Positions 1 through 8,811 of a stretch of DNA of 64,000 bases are shown in pieces. Under the pieces are notes generated by a model. That model worked only from the letters and a program-made list of their open reading frames with translations, searched no databases and was not told where the DNA came from. The DNA comes from Pseudooceanicola pacificus (lineage in GTDB: Bacteria; Pseudomonadota; Alphaproteobacteria; Rhodobacterales; Rhodobacteraceae), in assembly GCF_009789075.1 (NCBI RefSeq), contig NZ_WNXQ01000002.1:434001-498000 (forward strand). Reading direction: 5' to 3'. The position numbers and the translations under genes were made by a program. Numbering within the stretch: the first letter of the stretch is position 1; each line of letters starts with the position of its first letter.

Positions 1-54
1 CCCGGCCCCGGGCGAGGTGGACTCCGCAAGAGGGAGCGAGGAAGACACCCCCGG

Positions 55-897
55 ATGACCCGGATCGTACATATGTCCGACCTGCATTTCGGCCGCGACC
101 GGCCCGAACTCCTGGGCCCGCTGATCCGCGCCGTGAACGGCGCGCGCGCGGATCTGGTGGCGGTCTCGGGCGATCTGACGCAACGCGCGCTTGGCCAGCA
201 GTTTCAGGCGGCCGCCGCGTTTCTGAAGAATATCGAGGCGCCCACCCTGGTTGTCCCCGGAAATCACGACGTGCCTGTGCACCTGCCGGTGTCGCGTTTC
301 GTCCGTCCGTTTCACCAGTACCGCAAGTGGATCAACCGCGACCTGGCCCCGGTGGCGCATCTGCCGGGGCTGAACGTGATCGGGTTGAACACGGTCGACC
401 CCTGGCGCTGGCAGCGCGGACGGATCCGCAGCGCGGCGGTGCGCCGGGCCTGTGCCATCTGCGCCGAGGCCGAGACGGGAGATCTGAACATCCTGGTCGG
501 CCATCATCCGTTCGAACATCGCCCCGGTTCGGGCAAGGCGCCGATGCGCGGGGCGGAAAAGGCGCTGAGGCGGCTGTCGGATTGCGGCGCCGACGTGATC
601 CTGTCGGGCCATCTGCATCTCTGGCTGGCCGAGCCCTTCCTGACGCGCCCCTTTGGCGCCGGGATGCTGCAGATCCACGCGGGCACCGGCCTGTCGACCC
701 GCCATCGCGGCGAGCCCAACGATTTTGCAGTCATCGACCGCGAGGGCGACGACCTGCTGATCACCCGCTGGGCCGCGACCCCTTCGGGCAACGGTTTTGC
801 GCCCATGTCCGAGCAGAAATTCCGGCGCGGCGGCGATGGCTGGCGGGGCGTCGGCACGCGGGCCGAGGCCGACCCCAGGTGCGAGGTGACCGCATGA
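55..897 (+). CDS. Metallophosphoesterase (calcineurin-like)
   Basis: Predicted binuclear-metal phosphoesterase of 280 residues, cytosolic (no signal peptide). The ordered family metal-ligand motifs are visible: MSDLHFG near residue 7 (Asp and His), SGDLTQ near 40 (Asp), PGNHDVP near 69 (Asn, His), GHHPF near 157 and SGHLHLW near 183. This is the full set for calcineurin-like or cyclic-nucleotide-type enzymes, but the substrate cannot be read from sequence. A purine-rich GAGGAAG lies about 15 bases before the ATG, which is rather far. The gene stands alone, ending 75 bases before the converging LOV gene. Confidence 0.88.
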   Translation: MTRIVHMSDLHFGRDRPELLGPLIRAVNGARADLVAVSGDLTQRALGQQFQAAAAFLKNIEAPTLVVPGNHDVPVHLPVSRFVRPFHQYRKWINRDLAPVAHLPGLNVIGLNTVDPWRWQRGRIRSAAVRRACAICAEAETGDLNILVGHHPFEHRPGSGKAPMRGAEKALRRLSDCGADVILSGHLHLWLAEPFLTRPFGAGMLQIHAGTGLSTRHRGEPNDFAVIDREGDDLLITRWAATPSGNGFAPMSEQKFRRGGDGWRGVGTRAEADPRCEVTA

Positions 898-971
898 CCG
901 CCCTGCCCTCAGGGCACCGGCCCGGCGCGCATCGCCTGCCGCGCGCCATGCCGGACCTTGCCGCGAGGCGC

Positions 972-1502
972 TCAGATCCGACGCGCCCAGGCCGTCACCA
1001 GCGCGGCCGAGGCATCGGCCAGGTAGCGGCGGCGCTGCATGCGCAGCCGCTCGGCCACCGCGCCGATGCGTTCCAGATCGCCCGACAGGGCGCCGGCATG
1101 GGCCATCGCTTCCTCGAGTGTGTTTTCCGCGGCGGTCAGCTCGAACTGCGAACCCAACATGTAACGGCTGGTCTGCCCGCCGACGGAAACCGGATGCAGG
1201 AACAGCAGGTTGTCGAAGGCCTCGCCCGACTTGCGCCGGTTCTTGAGCACCACCTGCGCCTCGGTCCGGTTCTCGATGGCCTGCCGGATGTCGGCCCGCG
1301 CCCGGCCGTTGTCCAGATCGCCCTGCAGGAACCGGCAATTGCGCCCCTCGGTCTCGCGGAACGAGAATCCGGTCAGGGTTTCGAACCGGGCGTTTGCCAG
1401 CACCAGCGGGCAATCTACTTCTTCGAGATCAGCCAGCGACAGGGCCACCATGGAGCGTTCGAAAACACCACGTATCCGTTCCAGCTTTACGTCCAGTGCC
1501 AT
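972..1502 (-). CDS. Short LOV-domain blue-light photoreceptor (PAS)
   Basis: A 176-residue protein made of one LOV domain with a short N-cap and a helical C-terminal tail. The diagnostic flavin motif GRNCRFLQG is intact near residue 53, including the cysteine that forms the FMN adduct in blue light. The later Asn of NRRKSGEAFDN and the Gln of LGSQFELT fit flavin-contacting positions of LOV domains. There is no output domain, as in the short LOV proteins known from Rhodobacter and Dinoroseobacter. AGGAGG sits six bases before the ATG, which fixes the start. It is divergent from the CheB-CheR-PAS kinase gene with about 81 bases between start codons, so the two may share control and possibly signalling. 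The partner is inferred, not shown. Confidence 0.93.
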   Translation of the reverse strand: MALDVKLERIRGVFERSMVALSLADLEEVDCPLVLANARFETLTGFSFRETEGRNCRFLQGDLDNGRARADIRQAIENRTEAQVVLKNRRKSGEAFDNLLFLHPVSVGGQTSRYMLGSQFELTAAENTLEEAMAHAGALSGDLERIGAVAERLRMQRRRYLADASAALVTAWARRI

Positions 1503-1583
1503 TGCGGTCCTCCTGCAGACGGGTCAGGCTATACGCATCATCCGGGACTGCAAGTCCGAGACAACGCATAAGAAATCGAAGCA

Positions 1584-4500
1584 ATGACCAAAAGTTCCGA
1601 CAGTTCTGACATGTCCGACACCGATGCCGCGCAATCGTCGCCCCCTGTGATCCTGGGGGTTGGCGCCTCGGCCGGCGGGCTGGAGGCGTTTCAGAGCCTG
1701 CTGGCCACGCTCAGGGCGACAGACGATTTCGCCATGGTGCTGGTGCAGCATCTCGACCCCGAACACGAAAGCCTGCTGCCCGAACTGCTGTCCAAGCGCA
1801 CCCGCCTGCCGGTGCGTCCGATCACGGACGGGATGGAGCTGAAGGCGGGCGAGGTCTACCTGATCCCCCCGGCCTTCGAACTGGATATCCAGGGCACAAC
1901 GCTGAAGCTGGTCGAATTCGACACCCCGCGCGGGCTGCGCCGCCCGATTGACCGCTTCTTCGAATCCCTCGCCCGTGAGCAGGGCACCAATGCGGCGGCG
2001 ATCATCCTGTCGGGCACCGGCAGCGACGGGGCGCAGGGTGTGCGCGCGATCAAGGAGGAAGGCGGCCTGGTCTTTGCCCAGGACCCGCAGGACGCCAAAT
2101 ACGACGGCATGCCGCGCGCCGCCATCGCCACCGGCGCGGTCGACATGGTCCTGCCTTCGGGCGACATCCTGGGCGTGATGCGCGATTTCCACGACCGCGC
2201 CACCGGGCTGGCCCCCACGATCGAAAGCGATGCCGAATTCATCGAAAAGGTCGTGCGCAACCTGCGGTACCGCACCGGCCACGATTTCTCGGGCTACAAG
2301 TCGGGCACCCTGCTGCGGCGGATCACCCTCAGGATGTCGGTGCTGGGCCTGCGCACGCCGTCGGACTACCTGCGCGAGCTGATCCAGGACCGGGGCGAGG
2401 CCGAAAAGCTGTTCCGCGACCTGCTGATCAACGTCACCTCCTTCTTCCGCGACCGCGAAAGCTTTGCCGCGCTGCGCGAGCAGGTCATTCCCCAGATGCT
2501 GGCCGACAAGGGCCCCGGTGACGAGCTGCGCGTCTGGGTGCCCGGCTGTTCGACCGGGCAGGAGGCCTATACCATCGCGATGATCCTGGCCGACGAGATG
2601 TCGCGGCTGGACTGCCACGCCCGGCTGTCGGTCTTTGGCACCGATATCGACGAGGACGCCCTGACCGAGGCGCGGCGCGGCTACTATCCCAACACCATCG
2701 CGACCGAGGTGCCGCAGAACTGGCTGGACCGCTGGTTCACCGCGACCCACGCGGGCTATGAGGTCAGGCCCGAGCTGCGCGATATCGTGCGGTTCTCGTC
2801 GCAGAACCTGATCAAGGATCCGCCGTTTTCCCGGCTGGACCTGGTGACCTGCCGCAACGTCCTGATCTATTTCGACAATCCGCTGCAGGAAACGGCGCTG
2901 TCGGTGTTCCACTACGCGCTCAGGCCCGGCGGCTGGCTGATGCTCGGCTCCTCCGAATCCGCCCGGCAGGCGGGCGAGCCGTTCCGCGACATCTCGCCCG
3001 AGCACAGGCTTTACCAGCGTGACAACGCCCCCGCCCGTCCGCTGGATCTGCCCCGCGGCTACCGCCCGCCCGCCGATACGCCGCCTTTGTCGTCCCGCCC
3101 TTCGGCCGACAGCGACCACGGCCTGCCCCCGGCCGCGCTGGAGGCGCTGCTGGAACATCACGTGCCGCCCTACCTTGTCCTCAGCCAGAACGACGAGGTG
3201 TCGATCATCGGCCCCGGCAGCGAACGGTTCGTCAAGATCCCGACCGGGCGCGCCACCCTGGGCGCCCGCGCCCTGATCCTGCCCGAGCTGAAACCGGCGC
3301 TGAAACGTGTGCTGACCGGGCTGGCCCTGGGCGCGCAGCCCTACAGGCGGATCACCGTGTCGAACCTGGGCGGCACCCTGCCCGAGACCCTGGCCCTGGG
3401 GGCGACCGCGCTGTCGGACGGCAACCGGCTTGTGACCTTCGAGACCGACACCCACCGCGAGGGCCGGGTCGAAAGCGAGAGCCAGATCGTCATCGACGAA
3501 GACTATGTCGGCCAGCTGGAAACCGAGCTGGACAATGCCCGCCAGACCATCCGCACCACGGTGGAGGAACTGGAAACCTCGAACGAGGAGCTGAAGAGCT
3601 CCAACGAGGAAATGATGTCGATGAACGAAGAGCTCCAGTCGGCCAACGAGGAGCTGTCGACCACCAACGAGGAATTGCAGACCAAGCTGCGGGAACTGGC
3701 GCAGGTCAATTCCGACCTCGCCAATTTCATGGAATCGACGCAGATCGCGACGATCTTCCTGGACGACGAGTTGAGGCTGCGGAATTTCACCCCCGAGGCG
3801 GTGGCCTGGTTCCGCTTTGTCGAACAGGACCGCGGGCGCGAGATCACCGATATCGGGTCGCGGCTGGACATGGAGCAGCTGGCCGAAACCTGCCGCAGGG
3901 TGCGCGACAACGGTCAGCCCGAAGAGCTGGCCCTGTCCACAAGCGACGGCCGGGCCGAGGTGATGGTGCGCATCGCCCCCTACCGGACCGAGACGCGCCA
4001 CACCGGCGGCATCGTCTTTTCCGTCTTCGACGTCACCGAACTGGCCAGCTTCGCCAGCGAGGCCGAGGCCGCCTCGGCCGAGGCGCGCGCGCGGATGGAG
4101 GAGATCGAGGAACTTTACCGCGTCTCGCCCGGCGCGATGGGGCTGGTCGACCGGGAGTATCGTTACCTGCGCGCCAACCCCCGCCTGGCCGAGATCAACG
4201 GCGTGTCCACCGAGGATCACATCGGCCAGCGGATGGAGGATGTGGTGCCCGACATCGCCGCCGCCAAGATGGCCGCCATCGACAAGGTACTGGAGACCGG
4301 AGAGCCGGTGCTGGGCGTCATCCTGCGCGGTACCACCCGCGCCGACCCCGAGGACGAGCGCACCTGGCAGATCGACTTCTATCCCCTGCAGAGCGGCGCC
4401 GAGACGCCCGGCGCGATCCGCGCGGTCGGCTTCAACGTGCAGGACATCACCGACCTGCTGGCCCTGCAGGCCGACCTGCGCCGCATCATGCGCGAGCTGC

Positions 4501-5117
4501 AGCACCGGGTGAAGAACATGCTGTCGAACGTGATCGCCCTGGTGAACCGGGCGCGGCGCGAAAAGGGCGACCCGGCCCGCCTGCTCGAAACCCTGTCGCA
4601 GCGGATCCGGGCGCTGGCCAATACCCACAACCTGCTGACGGCCGAGAACTGGTCCTCCACCGCGCTGCGCGACGTGCTCTCGCTGGAGCTGACGGATGTC
4701 TACGGCTCCGAGCGGATCGAAACCCACGGCCCCGCCGTGCGCCTGAACGCCCGCGCCACCCTAGCCATCGGCATGGCGGTGCACGAGCTTGCGACCAATG
4801 CGGTCAAATACGGCGCCTTCTCGGTGCCCGAGGGCCATATCTCGCTGCGCTGGAGCCGCATCGACGAGGGCGATGGCGAAAGCTTCGTTCTGCGCTGGAC
4901 GGAAACCGGCGGCCCGCCCGCGGTGCAGCCGGAGCACGAAGGCTTTGGCACAACCCTCGTCCGCTCGATGATCGAGGGCACGCTTGGCGGCAAAATTTCG
5001 CCGGACTGGAACTCCGAGGGGTTGCGGCTCGTTATCACCCTACCTTGGCTCGCAGCAACAGAAGTGGATTATGACAGTGACGTGGACCCCCTCAGGCAAG
5101 CGGATCCTCTACCTTGA
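1584..5117 (+). CDS. CheB-CheR-PAS-PAS hybrid HWE-family sensor histidine kinase
   Basis: A 1177-residue soluble fusion. Residues about 20-200 form a CheB methylesterase domain: GASAGG has the active Ser, VQHLDP the His and GTGSDG the Asp. There is no receiver domain in front. Residues about 215-480 are a CheR methyltransferase with VPGCSTGQEAYTIA as SAM-binding motif. Residues about 640-715 are a Glu/Asn-rich coiled coil with repeated SNEE/TNEEL units. Two PAS-like regions follow (about 715-840 and 855-965). The end is an HWE kinase: ELQHRVKN carries the phospho-His near 971, then HELATNAVKYGA and LRWTETGG. No membrane segment is seen. The downstream response regulator overlaps its 3' end by 47 bases. 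HWE kinases often feed stress pathways. Whether CheB/CheR here modify receptors is unknown. Confidence 0.93.
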   Translation: MTKSSDSSDMSDTDAAQSSPPVILGVGASAGGLEAFQSLLATLRATDDFAMVLVQHLDPEHESLLPELLSKRTRLPVRPITDGMELKAGEVYLIPPAFELDIQGTTLKLVEFDTPRGLRRPIDRFFESLAREQGTNAAAIILSGTGSDGAQGVRAIKEEGGLVFAQDPQDAKYDGMPRAAIATGAVDMVLPSGDILGVMRDFHDRATGLAPTIESDAEFIEKVVRNLRYRTGHDFSGYKSGTLLRRITLRMSVLGLRTPSDYLRELIQDRGEAEKLFRDLLINVTSFFRDRESFAALREQVIPQMLADKGPGDELRVWVPGCSTGQEAYTIAMILADEMSRLDCHARLSVFGTDIDEDALTEARRGYYPNTIATEVPQNWLDRWFTATHAGYEVRPELRDIVRFSSQNLIKDPPFSRLDLVTCRNVLIYFDNPLQETALSVFHYALRPGGWLMLGSSESARQAGEPFRDISPEHRLYQRDNAPARPLDLPRGYRPPADTPPLSSRPSADSDHGLPPAALEALLEHHVPPYLVLSQNDEVSIIGPGSERFVKIPTGRATLGARALILPELKPALKRVLTGLALGAQPYRRITVSNLGGTLPETLALGATALSDGNRLVTFETDTHREGRVESESQIVIDEDYVGQLETELDNARQTIRTTVEELETSNEELKSSNEEMMSMNEELQSANEELSTTNEELQTKLRELAQVNSDLANFMESTQIATIFLDDELRLRNFTPEAVAWFRFVEQDRGREITDIGSRLDMEQLAETCRRVRDNGQPEELALSTSDGRAEVMVRIAPYRTETRHTGGIVFSVFDVTELASFASEAEAASAEARARMEEIEELYRVSPGAMGLVDREYRYLRANPRLAEINGVSTEDHIGQRMEDVVPDIAAAKMAAIDKVLETGEPVLGVILRGTTRADPEDERTWQIDFYPLQSGAETPGAIRAVGFNVQDITDLLALQADLRRIMRELQHRVKNMLSNVIALVNRARREKGDPARLLETLSQRIRALANTHNLLTAENWSSTALRDVLSLELTDVYGSERIETHGPAVRLNARATLAIGMAVHELATNAVKYGAFSVPEGHISLRWSRIDEGDGESFVLRWTETGGPPAVQPEHEGFGTTLVRSMIEGTLGGKISPDWNSEGLRLVITLPWLAATEVDYDSDVDPLRQADPLP

Positions 5118-5439
5118 GGACGAGGCGATAATTGCCCTCGACACCGCGGAAATGCTGCGGGAGATCGGTTTTCACGACATTGACCTGTGCCACTCGCTGG
5201 AAATGGCCGAAGCGGCGCTTGGCTCGGCCCGGCCCGATGTGGCCCTTCTGGATGTGAACCTCTCTCACGGGCGCACCTCGATCGAGCTGGGCAACCAGCT
5301 GCTCGAAGCCGGGGTGCCCGTGATCTTCGCCACCGGCTATTCCGCGTCTTCCCTGCCCGTGGACCCGCGCGCCCGGGTGCTGGAAAAGCCGGTGGCGGCA
5401 GATGTGCTGTTCAAGACGCTGCGCCAGGCCGCCAGCTGA
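5071..5439 (+). CDS. Single-domain response regulator
   Basis: A 122-residue CheY-like receiver without output domain. It shows the acidic pair in YLEDEAI, the phospho-acceptor Asp in ALLDVNL near residue 59, the Thr of FATGYS and the Lys of LEKPV. The ATG at 5071 was chosen because the receiver fold begins right after it and the upstream in-frame sequence is the kinase C-terminus in another frame. The overlap with the kinase gene implies translational coupling, so it is probably the cognate phospho-acceptor. Receivers of this type paired with HWE or HisKA_2 kinases act as phosphate sinks or relays. Confidence 0.9.
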   Translation: MTVTWTPSGKRILYLEDEAIIALDTAEMLREIGFHDIDLCHSLEMAEAALGSARPDVALLDVNLSHGRTSIELGNQLLEAGVPVIFATGYSASSLPVDPRARVLEKPVAADVLFKTLRQAAS

Positions 5440-5559
5440 GTCCCGCCAGGCACCTGTCAGTGCGGCATCCCGGTCACATCCTGCTGAATGGCGGCATTTC
5501 CCGGAACCCGGCGCCGTCCGGGGGTGTTGTCCGGGAAACAAGCAGACATCGAGGCGGCC

Positions 5560-6003
5560 ATGCAAACACGCAATGAAGAGGCGATCCGCGATCTGATCGA
5601 CCAGCTCGACTCCAATATCCGCACCTGCGAGGCCTTCCTCAGGCAGTCGCGGTGGTCGGTGGTGGAGGATGCGCTGCGCACCCGCAGACGGGCGACGGCG
5701 ACGCTGCGCGCCATCCTGCGCTGGTACGGCGCCGGCCCCTATCGCGCCAGCCCGACATGGTCACCCGACAGCGTCGGCATCGCCGATATCGTCACCGCCA
5801 ACCGCCTGCTGGTCGCCGCCTATGACCGGGCCCGCGACATCGCCGCGGACGATGCACCCGAAGCGCGCTTGCTGGACGAACAGCGCGCCGCCCTGCTCGC
5901 CAACCGGAGCGAGATCGCCTGGTTCCTGACCGGCGACACCGCGCGCCACGCCCCGGACGACACTGCAGAGGCCGCGGCCCCCTACCGCACGGCGGCGGAA
6001 TAG
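5560..6003 (+). CDS. Uncharacterised helical protein
   Basis: Not recognised with confidence. The 147-residue product is nearly all predicted helix, rich in Ala, Arg, Asp and Glu, with no signal peptide, membrane segment or cysteine pair. The start at 5560 is supported by GAGG five bases upstream; an in-frame extension to 5488 is possible. The helical periodicity and acidic/His content vaguely recall small four-helix ferritin-like proteins, but no clear metal-binding EXXH pair is visible. It lies 120 bases downstream of the response regulator on the same strand and might be co-transcribed with the kinase pair. Confidence 0.6.
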   Translation: MQTRNEEAIRDLIDQLDSNIRTCEAFLRQSRWSVVEDALRTRRRATATLRAILRWYGAGPYRASPTWSPDSVGIADIVTANRLLVAAYDRARDIAADDAPEARLLDEQRAALLANRSEIAWFLTGDTARHAPDDTAEAAAPYRTAAE

Positions 6004-6253
6004 CACCGCACCCGCCCCCGGCTTCGGCGGATTATCACCAAAGGCGCGCCCGGCCCGGCCCTGAGCACTGGACAGCCCCAGGCCGTGCCCCCCCGCCCCG
6101 GGCATCGCGACCCCCAATTGTGGCATCCCCGCACCGGGCGGCTGCTCCGCGCACGGGCGCATAGCCCTGGAAACAGTGCGTTTTCTCCGAAAATCCGGAA
6201 ATTTCTAACCGCCCCGCCTCGAATCGTGGCATTTTCATGGCAATGGGTGGGCT

Positions 6254-6523
6254 ATGAAACATATCGAATCAGATCATTTCCGCAGGACAATTGCCGAACG
6301 TCACAAACGCCTGTTCGGGCTGCTGAGGTCGGGCGAGATCACCAGCAATCGGCTGGAGTTCGCCGGCGCCGATGCGCCGTTCCGCGCGCCCAACGTGCTG
6401 CGCCTGCCCGAAGAGCACGAGCAGACCGCGACCGGCGAGTCGGAATTGTCCCGCGCCGCGGATTTCCTGCACCTGGCCAACGATTCCCTGTCGCAGCCGC
6501 GCCGCCGCTTCTGGAAGCGCTGA
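6254..6523 (+). CDS. Small hypothetical protein
   Basis: An 89-residue basic protein that I cannot assign. It starts MKHIESDHFRR, has an amphipathic helix with RHKRLFGLLRSGEI, and ends in an Arg-rich QPRRRFWKR tail. A weak GGTGG lies just before the ATG. About 250 bases of GC-rich non-coding sequence separate it from the previous gene, and it ends two bases before the stop of the converging rlmE. Codon use matches the neighbours. It could be a small regulator or ribosome-associated protein, but nothing in the sequence proves it. Confidence 0.5.
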   Translation: MKHIESDHFRRTIAERHKRLFGLLRSGEITSNRLEFAGADAPFRAPNVLRLPEEHEQTATGESELSRAADFLHLANDSLSQPRRRFWKR

Positions 6524-6525
6524 GC

Positions 6526-7263
6526 CTAGGCCTCGTCCGCGTCCTGCACCCGCCGGAACCCGGTCGCCACGACAAATTTCTCGGAACTGTCCGACCGTGA
6601 CGACGGCGGCTTCACGTTGGCGACCTTGGCGAATTTCTGCTTCAGCACCTTCTGCAGCTCGCCCTCGGCCCCGCCGGCCAGCACCTTGGCGACAAAGGCG
6701 CCGCCCTCGTCCAGCACGTCAAAGGCCAGCTGCGCCGCCGCTTCGCACAGCGCGATGATGCGCAGGTGATCGGTCTGCTTGTGCCCCGAAGAGGACGCCG
6801 CCATGTCCGACATCACCACATCGGCCCGCCCGCCCAGCCAGCCCTTCACGATCTCGTCGGCATCGTCTTCCATGAAATCGAGCTGATGGATCTCGGCGCC
6901 CGGGATCGGCTCCACCTCCTGCAGGTCGACACCGATGATCCGGCCCACGGCCTTGCCCTGCTTCTCGCCAAGGGCGTTGATCCGGGGCACCGCCACCTGG
7001 ATCCAGCCGCCCGGCGCGCAGCCCAGGTCCACCACCCGCGCCCCGGGCACGAGAAAGCGGAACTTGTCGTCCAGCTCCATGATCTTGAAGGCCGCCCGCC
7101 CGCGATAGCCCTCGGCCTGGGCGCGCTTGACATAGGGGTCGTTCAGCTGCCGCTGCAGCCACCGGGTCGAGCTCAGCCGCCGCCCGCGCGCGGTCTTGAC
7201 CTTCACGGTCAGATCGCGCTGCCCGCGCCCCGAAGTGTTCTTGCCCGTCGGTTTCTTCGCCAT
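6526..7263 (-). CDS. rlmE: 23S rRNA (uridine-2'-O)-methyltransferase RlmE (FtsJ family)
   Basis: A 245-residue SAM-dependent enzyme that by family membership 2'-O-methylates U2552 in the 23S rRNA A-loop. It has a basic N-terminus ([12 protein letters not shown]), the [10 protein letters not shown] motif with the first catalytic Lys, the SAM-binding [18 protein letters not shown] with the catalytic Asp, and FVAKVLAGG with the second Lys. The ATG at 7263 is preferred because sequence further upstream runs into a repeat element. It is followed upstream on the same strand by the Ppx/GppA phosphatase gene, a pairing I recall from Rhodobacterales. Confidence 0.95.
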   Translation of the reverse strand: MAKKPTGKNTSGRGQRDLTVKVKTARGRRLSSTRWLQRQLNDPYVKRAQAEGYRGRAAFKIMELDDKFRFLVPGARVVDLGCAPGGWIQVAVPRINALGEKQGKAVGRIIGVDLQEVEPIPGAEIHQLDFMEDDADEIVKGWLGGRADVVMSDMAASSSGHKQTDHLRIIALCEAAAQLAFDVLDEGGAFVAKVLAGGAEGELQKVLKQKFAKVANVKPPSSRSDSSEKFVVATGFRRVQDADEA

Positions 7264-7288
7264 GCGTTCAGCTTTCCCGGTTCCCCGG

Positions 7289-7336
7289 CTTCCTCTGGCC
7301 AAAAATATCCCGGGGGGCAAGGGGGCAGAGCCCCCG
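7289..7336 (+). repeat. Dispersed intergenic hairpin element, copy 1
   Basis: Begins CTTCCTCTGGCC, then AAAAATATCCCGGGGGG, then a GGGGGC-AGA-GCCCCC hairpin. It shares this architecture with copies at 37175 and (inverted) 41229, and its first half with the shorter copies at 13836 and 39897. It lies between rlmE and the Ppx/GppA gene. It may act as a transcript-end or mRNA-stabilising element; it has no T-run. Confidence 0.75.
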
Positions 7337-7410
7337 GAACCCGGCCCGCCACAGGCGCGGACATCGCCCCGCCGGGCCCCACGCCCGCGGCACCGGACCG
7401 AACGGAGCGC

Positions 7411-8523
7411 TCAGAACGGCCCGTCCTCCAGCACCCCGTCCGCCGACATCTGCGCGTAGAGCAGCCCCTCGCGCAGCCCGCGGTCCGCCACCGACAGCCG
7501 GTCCGTCGGCCAGCAGCGCAGCAGCGCCTGCAGGATGGCCGAACCCGACATGATCAGCGCCTGCCGGTCCTGCCCGATGCGCGGATCGCGGCGCCGGCCC
7601 TCGGGGCCCAGCTCCAGATATCCACGGATCACCCGGTCGATCTGATCCGAGGTCATGCGCAGCCCGTCCACCTTGGTGCGGTCATAGCGCTTCAGCCGCA
7701 GATGCGAGGCGGCGACGGTGGTGACCGTGCCGCTGGTGCCCACGATCTGGAACCCCTCGCGCGCCTGCTCGTCCTTGTAGGGCGCGAATTCGGCCAGGCT
7801 CTCCTCGAAGAACCACGACATCAGGGCAAAGCGCCCGGCGTCGTCCTTCACGTCACGGAACTGGTCGCGCAGGGTGGCGACACCCAGCGGAACGCTGATC
7901 CAGTCCACCACCTTGGCGGCCGGGAACGGGCTTTCCTGCGGATGGAATCCCGCGTGCAGCCGCATGATCGCCCGGGGCCGTTCGCGTTTCGGCACCGAGG
8001 TCAGGTCGATCCAGACCAGCTCGGTCGAGCCGCCGCCGATATCCACCACCAGAAGCTGTTCCGTCCGGGTCGAAACCAGCGGCGCGCAAGAGATCACGGC
8101 CAGGCGTGCCTCTTCCTCAGGTTCGATGATTTCCAGCTTCAGGCCGGTTTCGACCTCAACCGTGCGCAGGAAGGCGCTGCCGTTGACCGCGCGCCGGCAG
8201 GCCTCGGTCGCCACCAGCCGCATGCGTTTCACGCCGTGGCGCTCCAGTTTCTGCCGGCAGACCCGCATCGCCTGGACGGTGCGCGCCATCGAGGCGCGGC
8301 CCAGCCGGCCGGAATGTTCCAGCCCGGCGCCAAGCTGCACGGATTTCGAGAAACTGTCGACCACGTGGAACTGCGAGCCCTTGGGCTGGGCTATCAGCAT
8401 CCGGCAGCTGTTGGTGCCCAGATCCAGCGCAGCGTAGAGCTCCGACGGATCGGGCGGTTTCGGCGCGGGGCTTTCGACCGGTTTCGGGAACGCGCCCGCA
8501 CCTTTGGGACGCTTGGGCGCCAT
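7411..8523 (-). CDS. Ppx/GppA family exopolyphosphatase / pppGpp phosphohydrolase
   Basis: A 370-residue ASKHA-fold phosphatase that cleaves polyphosphate or the terminal phosphate of pppGpp. The phosphate-1 motif ALDLGTNSCRMLI occurs near residue 34 and the phosphate-2 motif VDIGGGSTEL near 165; TSGTVTT lies near 270. The C-terminal HD-like domain of long Ppx proteins is missing, so this is the short form common in alphaproteobacteria. The ATG at 8523 gives a 30-residue basic/Pro-rich leader; the reading frame stays open to 8661, but that extension has no family character. It is divergent from the one-carbon operon. Confidence 0.9.
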   Translation of the reverse strand: MAPKRPKGAGAFPKPVESPAPKPPDPSELYAALDLGTNSCRMLIAQPKGSQFHVVDSFSKSVQLGAGLEHSGRLGRASMARTVQAMRVCRQKLERHGVKRMRLVATEACRRAVNGSAFLRTVEVETGLKLEIIEPEEEARLAVISCAPLVSTRTEQLLVVDIGGGSTELVWIDLTSVPKRERPRAIMRLHAGFHPQESPFPAAKVVDWISVPLGVATLRDQFRDVKDDAGRFALMSWFFEESLAEFAPYKDEQAREGFQIVGTSGTVTTVAASHLRLKRYDRTKVDGLRMTSDQIDRVIRGYLELGPEGRRRDPRIGQDRQALIMSGSAILQALLRCWPTDRLSVADRGLREGLLYAQMSADGVLEDGPF

Positions 8524-8720
8524 CTGATACGCCCTCCAATTCGAGTTATCCCGACGGTACTCCTTCGCCTGCCGCTGCGCAAGATCGTGCTTCCGCGATG
8601 TGAAATTTGCATCCGCAGCCGCCGATGGCGGGCCGCGGCAATTCATAATGACCTTTAGCATTATTCCGATTGCGGACTGTGGCGCATCTGCCCTGCCCGG
8701 TGCTAAATTGATCCCTGTCG

Positions 8721-8784
8721 CTGGCGCTTCATGTGAGGTCGAAAAACGACCGCGCCAGGCGGCCTCTCTGCCTTAGAGAGAGCC
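8721..8784 (+). promoter_or_regulatory. Structured 5' leader of the one-carbon operon
   Basis: Two adjacent hairpins lie just upstream of the operon. The first pairs CTGGCGC (8721-8727) with GCGCCAG (8752-8758), encloses a nine-base bulge TTCATGTGA, and stacks on an inner GGTCG-AAAAA-CGACC stem. The second pairs GGC-CTCTCT (8761-8769) with AGAGAG-A-GCC (8775-8784). The ribosome binding site AGGAGG (8796-8801) follows 11 bases later, ten bases before the ATG. The compact nested form suggests a cis-regulatory RNA. I could not match it to a known riboswitch. Confidence 0.5.
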
Positions 8785-8811
8785 CCACGGAGTACAGGAG
8801 GAAACACGCCC

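Noticed and set aside
1524..4727. Very long open frame antisense to the CheB-CheR-PAS kinase
   Set aside because: It has no recognisable domain, is His/Gln/Gly/Asp-rich in the way expected from reverse reading of GC-rich codons, and the sense frame is an unmistakable multidomain protein.
8662..8811. Cobalamin or SAM riboswitch upstream of the one-carbon operon
   Set aside because: The leader is too short for a cobalamin riboswitch and I could not fit the SAM-II, SAH or THF consensus; kept only as an unassigned structured leader.
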